Source: Colwellia sp. (GTDB lineage: Bacteria; Pseudomonadota; Gammaproteobacteria; Enterobacterales; Alteromonadaceae). From it: a stretch of 64,000 bases of DNA. Where the stretch lies: positions 106,767 to 170,766 of the forward strand of contig JABSOW010000007.1 of NCBI GenBank assembly GCA_013215465.1, written 5' to 3'. How positions within the stretch are numbered: position 1 is the first letter of the stretch; every line of letters starts with the position of its first letter. Positions 56,862 through 64,000 of this stretch are shown here, piece by piece. The notes beneath the pieces were generated by a model. That model worked only from the letters and a program-made list of their open reading frames with translations. It was not told the origin of the DNA and made no database searches. A program made the position numbers and the translations under genes.

Positions 56862-58514
56862 TTACCTTAACTTTCTACGCAGTAATTTACCAACACTCGA
56901 CTTGGGGATTTCATCAATGAACACTACTTGTTTTGGTACCTTATAAGCGGTGAGCCCTTGGCGACAGAAATTGATGACTGCTTGCTCGGTTATACTTTTA
57001 TCTTCTGACTTTTTATCCGTAACAACAAAAAGCTTCACCGCTTCGCCAGTTTTGTCATCATCTACACCAATACAGGCAGATTCTAGTATGCCGGGCATAT
57101 TGGCAACTTCGGCTTCAATTTCGTTAGGATAAACATTAAAACCTGAAACGTTAATCATATCTTTTTTACGATCGACAATATGGAAGAAACCTTTATCGTC
57201 TAATATAGCTACATCACCAGTTTTAAAGTAACCGTCAGCTGTCATGCATTGCTTAGTGGCTTCAACATTATTCCAGTAACCTGACATTACTTGTGGGCCC
57301 TTCGCACATAACTCACCTGATTGACCTTGCTCTACTCTATTACCCATATCGTCACGAATAGAAATCTCAGTGCTAGGTACAGGGGTTCCAATACCAGCGA
57401 TGTATTCGTTATTATCTTTGCCTTCAATAAATCGACCAAAATTTAAAGTTAATACCGGAGAGGTTTCTGATAAACCGTAACCTTCTTGTAGTCTAATGCC
57501 AGTGACTTGTTGCCATTTATCGGCAACGGCTTGTTGCACTGCCGCGCCACCACCAATACAAAGTTTTAACGAAGAAAAATCAACTTGATCAAATCCTGGG
57601 GTATGTAATAAACCATTAAATAAAGTATTTACTCCGGTAAACATTGTCGCTCGGTTGTTTTTCCAGACTTCAACAAAGCTTGGCATGTCACGTGGGTTAG
57701 TCACTAAAACATTTTTTGCGCCGAAGGTGAAATAAGCAAGTGTGTTCGCCATTAAAGCAAAGATGTGATACATAGGGATGGCAGTGATAACAATGTCATT
57801 GCCATAATGTATATGGTTTTTGGAAAATTCTTGATATTGCAAAATATTAGCAATTAAATTGCCATGAGTAAGCATGGCACCTTTTGATAAACCTGTGGTG
57901 CCACCAGTATATTGTAAGAATAATAAATCATCTTGGCATAAAGTAGGCTCTGATAGTTCAAGTGTTTTGCCTGTGGTCAAAGCGTCAGTAAAGCTAATAG
58001 TGTTTAATAAGCGTTCATCAACCGACGCACAGGGTAAATCTTTATTAACTAAATCATCTAAATCAACAGTAATAACATTTCTAATGGTTGTTTTGTTGAT
58101 GATGTCAGCTAACATTTTGGTTGAGGGGGAGAATATTATAATAGTATCAACTTGCGCATCATTAAGTTGGTGTTCTAGCTCTCTTGCTGTGTACATGGGG
58201 TTTACGTTAACCTGCACCGCACCAATACGAATAATGCCCCACATAGCGACGGGAAAACATAAGGTATTAGGGCACATTAGTGCCACACGATTACCCTTGG
58301 TTATTTTTAACTTAGTTTGCAAAAAAGCGGCAAAATTGCCAGATAACTTATCTACTTGCTTAAAAGTAAGTTCAATACCAAAGTTACTATAAGCTATTTG
58401 TTGATGATATTTTGCTGTTGTTTGCTGAAATAAATCGACTAAAGAATGATAACGATTTACATCCACTTTATGCGCCACGTTTTTTGGATAATTAATAAAC
58501 CAAGGCTTAGTCAT
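56862..58514 (-). CDS. fadD: Long-chain fatty acid-CoA ligase
   Basis: 550 residues of the ANL superfamily, near FadD length. The AMP loop YTGGTTGLSKGAMLTHGN, YGLSETSPVL and DRKKDMINVSGFNVYPNEIE with the hinge are intact; the catalytic Lys lies at the end in KSSVGKLLRRKLR. It activates fatty acids for beta-oxidation or lipid synthesis. Two or more FadD copies are common here, so the symbol marks the family, not a unique gene. It is divergent to the S10 operon, with ~390 bp between. Confidence 0.87.
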   Translation of the reverse strand: MTKPWFINYPKNVAHKVDVNRYHSLVDLFQQTTAKYHQQIAYSNFGIELTFKQVDKLSGNFAAFLQTKLKITKGNRVALMCPNTLCFPVAMWGIIRIGAVQVNVNPMYTARELEHQLNDAQVDTIIIFSPSTKMLADIINKTTIRNVITVDLDDLVNKDLPCASVDERLLNTISFTDALTTGKTLELSEPTLCQDDLLFLQYTGGTTGLSKGAMLTHGNLIANILQYQEFSKNHIHYGNDIVITAIPMYHIFALMANTLAYFTFGAKNVLVTNPRDMPSFVEVWKNNRATMFTGVNTLFNGLLHTPGFDQVDFSSLKLCIGGGAAVQQAVADKWQQVTGIRLQEGYGLSETSPVLTLNFGRFIEGKDNNEYIAGIGTPVPSTEISIRDDMGNRVEQGQSGELCAKGPQVMSGYWNNVEATKQCMTADGYFKTGDVAILDDKGFFHIVDRKKDMINVSGFNVYPNEIEAEVANMPGILESACIGVDDDKTGEAVKLFVVTDKKSEDKSITEQAVINFCRQGLTAYKVPKQVVFIDEIPKSSVGKLLRRKLR

Positions 58515-58655
58515 GTGCTTTCCTTTTATCAGTAATATTTTTGCTAACTTAATGGAGTGTAGTCAAAATTACTTGAAAAAAAAACGTATCTGGCTAATCA
58601 CTTTCTGTTGGATGTACTTTCTGTCAGATGTAATAAGCAGGGGGTAAATAAGCAC

Positions 58656-58683
58656 TTGCTCAATTGTGATATTTAGGTATAAT
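58656..58683 (+). promoter_or_regulatory. Promoter of the S10 operon
   Basis: TATAAT (58678-58683) with TTGCTC (58656-58661) at 16 bp, followed by the GC-rich ACGCGTCCGC, the discriminator expected for stringent control. Transcription would start near 58690, giving a ~220-nt leader. Confidence 0.6.
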
Positions 58684-58823
58684 ACGCGTCCGCATTCAGG
58701 TGAACTGAGTGTGATTTTATTTTATGGCTTTTATATATTAAAGTGTGAAATAAACTCAAGAAATAGCAACTAAGCTATTTTTTGATACAGCAACCCTAAT
58801 TTTGGGTTGAATGATTTATAAGT

Positions 58824-58883
58824 AATACACCCCCTTCCAATATTTTAATTAATAGCTAAGGAAGCAGAGGGATGTATTTTTTT
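58824..58883 (+). promoter_or_regulatory. S10 leader hairpin, likely L4-controlled attenuator
   Basis: AATACACCCCCTTCC (58824-58838) pairs with GGAAGC, AGAGGGATGTATT (58860-58878), and a T run follows. In E. coli the matching hairpin stops polymerase when L4 is in excess. A Shine-Dalgarno (AGGGGA) follows 12-17 nt later, just before rpsJ. The stem is seen; L4 control is inferred from position. Confidence 0.7.
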
Positions 58884-58905
58884 GTTCTTTTAAAAGGGGA
58901 TTTGA

Positions 58906-59220
<315 letters not shown>

Positions 59221-59234
59221 GAGGAGTTTTAACA

Positions 59235-59873
59235 ATGACTATAGGTCTAGTTGGACGTAAAGTGGGTATGACACGTGTCTTCACTGAAGATGGTGTGTCT
59301 ACTCCTGTTACTGTTCTAGAAGTTGAAGCCAACCGTATCTCACAAGTGAAAACTTTAGAGACTGACGGCTACTCGGCGCTTCAAGTAACAACGGGCAAGC
59401 GTAGAGCAAGCCGTGTTACAAAACCAGCAGCTGGTCATTTCGCTAAAGCAGGCGTTGAAGCAGGTCGTGGCCTGTGGGAATTCCGCTTAAACGAAAATGA
59501 AGGTGAAGGTTTAGAATTGGGTAGTGAAATCACTGTTTCAATTTTTAATGACACTAAATTAGTAGACGTAACTGGTACATCGAAAGGTAAAGGTTTCCAA
59601 GGCGGTATTAAGCGCTGGAACTTTACTATGCAACATGCAACTCACGGTGTTTCGTTATCACATAGATCTAACGGTTCGTTAGGTCAATGTCAAACACCAG
59701 GTCGCGTTTTTAAAGGTAAAAAGATGTCTGGTCACATGGGTGCTGTGCGCGTTACTACACAAAACTTAGAAGTGGTTCGTGTTGATGTAGAACGTAATTT
59801 GTTGCTTGTTAAAGGCGCAGTTCCGGGTGCTATCAATGGCAACGTAATCATCAAACCAGCTGTTAAAGCTTAG
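59235..59873 (+). CDS. rplC: 50S ribosomal protein L3
   Basis: 212 residues. [15 protein letters not shown] at the start and [12 protein letters not shown] in the long loop that reaches the peptidyl-transferase centre. The loop continues with [20 protein letters not shown], which contains the Gln methylated by PrmB in E. coli. It begins 23S folding. Gap to rpsJ 14 bp. Confidence 0.97.
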   Translation: MTIGLVGRKVGMTRVFTEDGVSTPVTVLEVEANRISQVKTLETDGYSALQVTTGKRRASRVTKPAAGHFAKAGVEAGRGLWEFRLNENEGEGLELGSEITVSIFNDTKLVDVTGTSKGKGFQGGIKRWNFTMQHATHGVSLSHRSNGSLGQCQTPGRVFKGKKMSGHMGAVRVTTQNLEVVRVDVERNLLLVKGAVPGAINGNVIIKPAVKA

Positions 59874-59889
59874 TCCAGGAGATTTTGTG

Positions 59890-60495
59890 ATGGAATTATC
59901 ATTAAAAGACGCATCAGGTGCTCTAGAAGTATCCGAAGCAACTTTTGGACGTGAGTTTAATGAAGCGTTAGTACATCAAGTAGTAGTTGCATACGCAGCT
60001 GGTGCTCGTCAAGGTACTCGTGCTCAGAAAACTCGCTCAGAAGTTAGCGGCGGTGGTGCAAAACCATGGCGTCAAAAAGGTACAGGCCGTGCACGTGCCG
60101 GTACTACTCGTGGTCCAATCTGGCGTTCTGGTGGCGTAACATTCGCTGCTAAACCTCAAGATCACAGCCAAAAAGTTAACCGTAAAATGTATCGTGGTGC
60201 TATCGCTAGCATCCTTTCTGAATTAGTTCGTCAAGATCGTCTAATTGTAGTGAATGATTTTTCGGTAGAAACCCCTAAAACTAAAGAACTTGTTGCTAAG
60301 TTAAAAGGTTTAGAGCTTAAAGACGTATTGATTGTAACGAAAGAAGTGGATGAGAACTTGTTCTTATCAGCACGCAACTTATATAAAGTTGACGTTCGTG
60401 ACGTTGCAGCAATCGACCCAGTAAGCTTGGTTGGTTTCGAAAAAGTTTTAATGACTGCTGATGCAGTGAAAGAAATTGAGGGGATTTTAGCATGA
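59890..60495 (+). CDS. rplD: 50S ribosomal protein L4
   Basis: 201 residues from the ATG ([20 protein letters not shown]), as in E. coli; a GTG one codon upstream is also possible but less likely. The long loop with [18 protein letters not shown] lines the exit tunnel. L4 also represses its own operon through the leader. Its stop TGA overlaps the rplW start by 4 bp (ATGA). Confidence 0.96.
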   Translation: MELSLKDASGALEVSEATFGREFNEALVHQVVVAYAAGARQGTRAQKTRSEVSGGGAKPWRQKGTGRARAGTTRGPIWRSGGVTFAAKPQDHSQKVNRKMYRGAIASILSELVRQDRLIVVNDFSVETPKTKELVAKLKGLELKDVLIVTKEVDENLFLSARNLYKVDVRDVAAIDPVSLVGFEKVLMTADAVKEIEGILA

Positions 60496-60794
60496 TAAAC
60501 GAAGAACGTTTGTTAAAAGTGCTTTTAGCACCGAATATTTCTGAAAAAGCGACTGTAGCTGCTGAAGCAAACAACACTGTTGTTTTCAAAGTAACTACTG
60601 ATGCTACTAAAGCTGAAATCAAAGCAGCAGTTGAGAAACTTTTCGAAGTTTCAGTTGTAGGTGTTAATACACTTAATGTTAAGGGTAAAGTAAAACGTAC
60701 CGGTGCTCGTTTTGGTCGTCGTAACGACTGGAAAAAGGCCTACGTTACTCTTGCAGAAGGTAGTGATATCGACTTCGTCGGCGCTGAACAATAG
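60492..60794 (+). CDS. rplW: 50S ribosomal protein L23
   Basis: 100 residues, E. coli length, with [15 protein letters not shown] at the start and [16 protein letters not shown] near the end. L23 forms the dock for trigger factor and SRP at the tunnel exit. Its ATG overlaps the rplD stop, which indicates coupled translation. Confidence 0.97.
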   Translation: MINEERLLKVLLAPNISEKATVAAEANNTVVFKVTTDATKAEIKAAVEKLFEVSVVGVNTLNVKGKVKRTGARFGRRNDWKKAYVTLAEGSDIDFVGAEQ

Positions 60795-60806
60795 GAGAGT
60801 TAGAAA

Positions 60807-61631
60807 ATGGCTATTGTAAAATGTAAACCTACTTCTCCGGGTCGTCGTCACCTAGTTAAAGTGGTAAACAAAGAGCTTCACACAGGTAAGCCTTACGCAC
60901 CATTATTAGACACTAAGTCTAAGTCTGGTGGTCGTAACAATAATGGTCGCATTACGGTTCGTCACATTGGTGGTGGTCATAAGCAACATTATCGTATTAT
61001 CGATTTTAAACGTCTTAAAGATGGCATTCCAGCCAAAATTGAACGTTTAGAATACGATCCAAACCGAAGCGCTAACATCGCATTAGTATTATATGCTGAT
61101 GGTGAACGTCGTTACATCCTAGCCCCTAAAGGCTTAAGCGCTGGAGATACAATCCAGTCTGGTGTAGATGCTCCTATCAAAGCTGGTAACACTATGCCGT
61201 TACGTAACCTACCGTTAGGTAGTGTTATTCACGCAATCGAACTTAAACCAGGTAAAGGTGCGCAAATCGCACGTGCTGCTGGTACTTACGCACAATTAGT
61301 TGCGAAAGAAGGTGCTTACGTTACTTTACGTCTTCGCTCTGGCGAAATGCGCAAAGTAGAAGCAGATTGTCGTGCTACTTTAGGTGAGATCGGCAACGCT
61401 GAACACATGCTTCGCCAACTTGGTAAAGCTGGTGCTTCACGCTGGCGCGGTGTTCGCCCAACTGTTCGTGGTGTTGCCATGAACCCAGTTGACCATCCAC
61501 ACGGTGGTGGTGAAGGTAAAACATCAGGCGGTCGTCATCCGGTATCACCTTGGGGTGTACCAACTAAGGGTTACAAGACTCGTAGTAACAAGCGTACTGA
61601 TAAATTTATCGTACGTCGTCGTACTAAGTAA
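60807..61631 (+). CDS. rplB: 50S ribosomal protein L2
   Basis: 274 residues with the conserved [20 protein letters not shown] and [20 protein letters not shown], which holds the His needed for peptidyl-transferase function. Gap to rplW 12 bp. The 77 bp that follow to rpsS hold no gene and only a short AT-rich linker. Confidence 0.97.
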   Translation: MAIVKCKPTSPGRRHLVKVVNKELHTGKPYAPLLDTKSKSGGRNNNGRITVRHIGGGHKQHYRIIDFKRLKDGIPAKIERLEYDPNRSANIALVLYADGERRYILAPKGLSAGDTIQSGVDAPIKAGNTMPLRNLPLGSVIHAIELKPGKGAQIARAAGTYAQLVAKEGAYVTLRLRSGEMRKVEADCRATLGEIGNAEHMLRQLGKAGASRWRGVRPTVRGVAMNPVDHPHGGGEGKTSGGRHPVSPWGVPTKGYKTRSNKRTDKFIVRRRTK

Positions 61632-61708
61632 TTAGTGCATTAAACTAAATACTCTACATTATCGACATTGAGTTCGGTAAGTAGGGTACTGATAATTAAG
61701 GAATCACC

Positions 61709-61984
61709 ATGCCACGTTCCCTCAAGAAAGGTCCTTTTATTGACCTACACTTGTTGACGAAGGTAGAGAAAGCGGTGGAAAGCGGGAATAAAAAGCCAAT
61801 TAAGACTTGGTCCCGTCGTTCAATGATCATCCCTACGATGATCGGATTGACCATAGCTGTCCATAATGGCCGTCAACACGTTCCTGTATTTGTAACCGAA
61901 GAAATGATCGGTCACAAATTAGGAGAATTTGCACCAACTCGTACTTATCGCGGTCATGTCGCTGATAAGAAAGCGAAGAAGTAA
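61709..61984 (+). CDS. rpsS: 30S ribosomal protein S19
   Basis: 91 residues, E. coli length plus few. [20 protein letters not shown] and STIMPEMI-like [19 protein letters not shown] are family parts. S19 sits in the 30S head and binds S13. The gap to rplV is 11 bp. Confidence 0.97.
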   Translation: MPRSLKKGPFIDLHLLTKVEKAVESGNKKPIKTWSRRSMIIPTMIGLTIAVHNGRQHVPVFVTEEMIGHKLGEFAPTRTYRGHVADKKAKK

Positions 61985-61995
61985 GGGGAAGTTAA

Positions 61996-62328
61996 ATGCA
62001 AGCTATTGCTATACATAAATTTGCCCGTGGTTCTGCGCAAAAAGCACGTTTAGTAGCGGATCAAATCCGTGGACAACACGTTGAGAAAGCACTTGAAATA
62101 CTAACATTCAGCAACAAAAAAGCGGCTGAATTAGTGAAAAAAGTACTTAACTCAGCCATTGCTAATGCAGAGCACAATGAAGGTGCAGATATTGATGAAT
62201 TAGTCGTTAAAACAATTTTGATTGACGATGGTCCAACAATGAAACGTATTATGCCACGTGCGAAAGGCCGAGCCGATCGCATCATCAAGCGCACTAGTCA
62301 CATCACTGTGATTGTGTCTGATTCTTAG
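61996..62328 (+). CDS. rplV: 50S ribosomal protein L22
   Basis: 110 residues, E. coli length. The start [20 protein letters not shown] and the long tip loop ([19 protein letters not shown]) that narrows the exit tunnel and sets macrolide sensitivity are intact. rpsC follows after 12 bp. Confidence 0.97.
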   Translation: MQAIAIHKFARGSAQKARLVADQIRGQHVEKALEILTFSNKKAAELVKKVLNSAIANAEHNEGADIDELVVKTILIDDGPTMKRIMPRAKGRADRIIKRTSHITVIVSDS

Positions 62329-62340
62329 GAGTATATTAGT

Positions 62341-63039
62341 ATGGGTCAAAAAGTTAATCCTACCGGTATTCGCTTAGGTATCACGAAACCTTTCGCGTCT
62401 ACTTGGTTTGCAAGCACAAAAGATTTTGCTAGCAATTTAGACGGCGACCATAAGGTTCGCGAATTTTTAAAAGAAAAGCTTAAACGCGCATCACTATCTA
62501 AAGTAGTTATTGAACGTCCAGCTAAATCTATCCGCGTAACAATTCACACGGCTCGTCCGGGTGTTGTTATCGGTAAGAAAGGCGAAGATGTTGAGAAATT
62601 ACGTTTAGCAGTGTCTAAAATTGCTGGCGTTCCTGCTCAAATCAACATTGCTGAAGTACGTAAACCAGAAATGGATGCGCAGCTTGTTGCTGACAGTATT
62701 GCTAGTCAATTAGAACGTCGTGTTATGTTCCGTCGTGCGATGAAACGTGCTGTACAAAATGCAATGCGTCTTGGCGCTAAAGGCATCAAAGTTCAAGTTA
62801 GTGGTCGTTTAGGCGGCGCTGATATTGCTCGTGCAGAATGGTATCGTGAAGGTCGTGTACCTTTACATACATTTCGTGCTGATATCGATTACGCAATTGC
62901 GCGTGGTAACACAACTTATGGTGTAATTGGTATTAAAGTTTGGATCTTTAAAGGCGAAATCATTGGTAAAATGCCACTTGTGGCAGAACAACCAGCGGCT
63001 AAGCCTAAAAGAAAAAACAACCGCAAAAACAGTAAGTAA
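62341..63039 (+). CDS. rpsC: 30S ribosomal protein S3
   Basis: 232 residues, E. coli 233. The KH domain ([17 protein letters not shown]) and the C-terminal domain ([20 protein letters not shown]) are intact; the tail is lysine-rich ([12 protein letters not shown]). S3 lines the mRNA entry and has helicase activity with S4 and S5. Confidence 0.97.
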   Translation: MGQKVNPTGIRLGITKPFASTWFASTKDFASNLDGDHKVREFLKEKLKRASLSKVVIERPAKSIRVTIHTARPGVVIGKKGEDVEKLRLAVSKIAGVPAQINIAEVRKPEMDAQLVADSIASQLERRVMFRRAMKRAVQNAMRLGAKGIKVQVSGRLGGADIARAEWYREGRVPLHTFRADIDYAIARGNTTYGVIGIKVWIFKGEIIGKMPLVAEQPAAKPKRKNNRKNSK

Positions 63040-63051
63040 GAGGAATCAGTA

Positions 63052-63465
63052 ATGTTACAACCAAAACGTACTAAATTCCGCAAGCAATTTAAAATGCGCA
63101 ACCGTGGCCTTGCACAGGTCGGTAGCTCAGTTAGCTTCGGTACTTTCGGTTTAAAATCGGTTGAACGTGGTCGTATGACTGCGCGCCAAATTGAAGCCGC
63201 ACGTCGAGCTATGACTCGTCACGTTAAGCGTCAAGGTAAAATCTGGATACGCGTATTCCCTGATAAGCCAATTACTAAAAAACCTCTTGAGGTTCGTATG
63301 GGTAAAGGTAAAGGTTCAGTTGAATATTGGGTTTGCCAAATTCTTCCTGGTCGTGTTCTTTATGAAATGGAAGGTGTTTCTGAAGAAATAGCACGCGAAG
63401 CATTTGCTTTAGCAGCAGCTAAACTTCCGTTTAAAACTACCTTCGTAACTAGGACGGTAATGTAA
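63052..63465 (+). CDS. rplP: 50S ribosomal protein L16
   Basis: 137 residues, one more than E. coli. [19 protein letters not shown] at the start; GFGSFGLKA-type and [14 protein letters not shown] in the body. L16 is needed for A-site tRNA binding at the peptidyl-transferase centre. Its stop shares bases with the rpmC start (TAATG). Confidence 0.97.
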   Translation: MLQPKRTKFRKQFKMRNRGLAQVGSSVSFGTFGLKSVERGRMTARQIEAARRAMTRHVKRQGKIWIRVFPDKPITKKPLEVRMGKGKGSVEYWVCQILPGRVLYEMEGVSEEIAREAFALAAAKLPFKTTFVTRTVM

Positions 63466-63656
63466 TGAAAGCTAGCGAACTTAAAGCTAAAAGCATTGAA
63501 GAGCTTAACACTGAATTACTAGAGCTTTTACGCGAGCAGTTTAACTACCGCATGCAAGCAAGCACTGGTCAATTAGCACAAACTCATTTGCTAAGAATCG
63601 TACGTCGCAATATTGCACGTGTTAAGACTATCATCACTGAAAAGGCAGGTAAGTAA
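63465..63656 (+). CDS. rpmC: 50S ribosomal protein L29
   Basis: 63 residues, E. coli length. Two long helices: [20 protein letters not shown] and [21 protein letters not shown]29 lies next to L23 at the tunnel exit. Both ends overlap neighbours by 1 bp (TAATG), so rplP-rpmC-rpsQ are tightly coupled. Confidence 0.96.
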   Translation: MKASELKAKSIEELNTELLELLREQFNYRMQASTGQLAQTHLLRIVRRNIARVKTIITEKAGK

Positions 63657-63907
63657 TGAGCGAAGCTAAAATCCGCACAGTACAAGGCGTTGTTATCAGT
63701 AACAAGATGGATAAGTCTATCGTTGTAATGATTGAACGTCGCATTAAGCATCCAATGTACGGTAAATACATCACGCGTTCAACTAAGTTGAAAGCGCATG
63801 ATGAAGCTAACGTATGTAACGAAGGTGATGTAGTAACAATTCGTGAAGTAGCGCCAATCTCTAAGTCTAAGAATTGGACTTTAGTTGACGTAATTACTAA
63901 AGCTTAA
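63656..63907 (+). CDS. rpsQ: 30S ribosomal protein S17
   Basis: 83 residues, E. coli 84. [23 protein letters not shown] and the motif [18 protein letters not shown] are intact. S17 binds helix 11 of 16S rRNA early in assembly. It is the last gene of the S10 operon. rplN, which normally comes directly after it, is missing: a terminator follows 44 bp later and rplN is at the other end of the window. Confidence 0.97.
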   Translation: MSEAKIRTVQGVVISNKMDKSIVVMIERRIKHPMYGKYITRSTKLKAHDEANVCNEGDVVTIREVAPISKSKNWTLVDVITKA

Positions 63908-63950
63908 TTTGGTTTTTATACTGCATTAAACTTTAACGATATGTTATTTG

Positions 63951-63984
63951 AAAACCCTTATCATTTATTTGGTAAGGGTTTTTT
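63951..63984 (+). terminator. Intrinsic terminator after rpsQ
   Basis: AAAACCCTTA (63951-63960) pairs with TAAGGGTTTT (63973-63982) over a 12-nt loop, followed by more T. It ends the S10 operon at rpsQ, so this half is self-contained rather than cut by the window edge. Confidence 0.88.
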
Positions 63985-64000
63985 ATTGGCTAAAATATGA

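Noticed and set aside
57874..58392. 172-codon plus-strand frame opposite fadD
   Set aside because: Antisense to a well-conserved enzyme; no start signal.

Overview
The window reads as chromosomal DNA of a cold-adapted marine gammaproteobacterium of the Alteromonadales, most likely Colwellia or a close Colwelliaceae relative. The support is AT-rich DNA, gammaproteobacterial ribosomal operons, dusB-fis, the ydbH-ynbE-ydbL cluster, an argD-astA-astD operon and a PEP-CTERM protein. The genus is an inference from protein likeness recalled from memory; no search was run.

Layout. 1-960: tail of a PEP-CTERM protein, then a decayed ISAs1-type transposase with a palindromic repeat inside it. 970-9,625: spc operon (rplN to rpmJ) and alpha operon (rpsM to rplQ), with an S8 operator, an S4 pseudoknot leader and a strong terminator. 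10.0-17.9 kb: prkB, speD, a broken OsmC-type gene, DUF3802, DUF1338 dioxygenase, and astD-astA-argD behind candidate ArgR boxes. 17.9-25.1 kb: HDOD protein, pabA, a PP2C/kinase fusion with a nitrate transporter behind a sigma-54 promoter and NtrC site, a murI fossil and a MOSC/ferredoxin protein. 25.2-31.8 kb: mpl-ubiX, an amidohydrolase tail, a heme-motif chemoreceptor, an EAL-domain fossil, a GntR regulator and an AlkB-like gene with a LexA box. 32-37.6 kb: envelope-lipid genes (small AsmA-like protein, pldA, ydbH-ynbE-ydbL). 37.9-42.3 kb: porin, imelysin lipoprotein and di-heme oxidoreductase behind a Fur-like box. 42.3-54.5 kb: siroheme-synthase-like gene, rraA, prmA, dusB-fis, purH, an exported methyltransferase, purD, a PhoX-like lipoprotein and a di-heme cytochrome. 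54.6-58.5 kb: EF-G2 and fadD. 58.6-64 kb: S10 operon (rpsJ to rpsQ), with an attenuator-like leader and its own terminator.

The most striking structural point is that the normally continuous S10-spc ribosomal block is cut between rpsQ and rplN. The two halves lie about 49 kb apart in the wrong order. The broken end upstream of rplN carries IS debris, and the S10 half ends in a terminator. The window also holds several gene fossils (OsmC, murI, EAL, amidohydrolase tail), which suggests recent genome erosion and rearrangement.

The best candidates for less-described biology are the NtrC/sigma-54-controlled nitrate transporter with a fused phosphatase-kinase and no reductase beside it, the exported methyltransferase between purH and purD, the CysG-like protein with a half-length methyltransferase domain, the CxxCH chemoreceptor, and an unassigned 546-residue di-heme cytochrome opposite a PhoX-like phosphatase. 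No tRNA, rRNA, CRISPR array, prophage or intact insertion sequence was seen.
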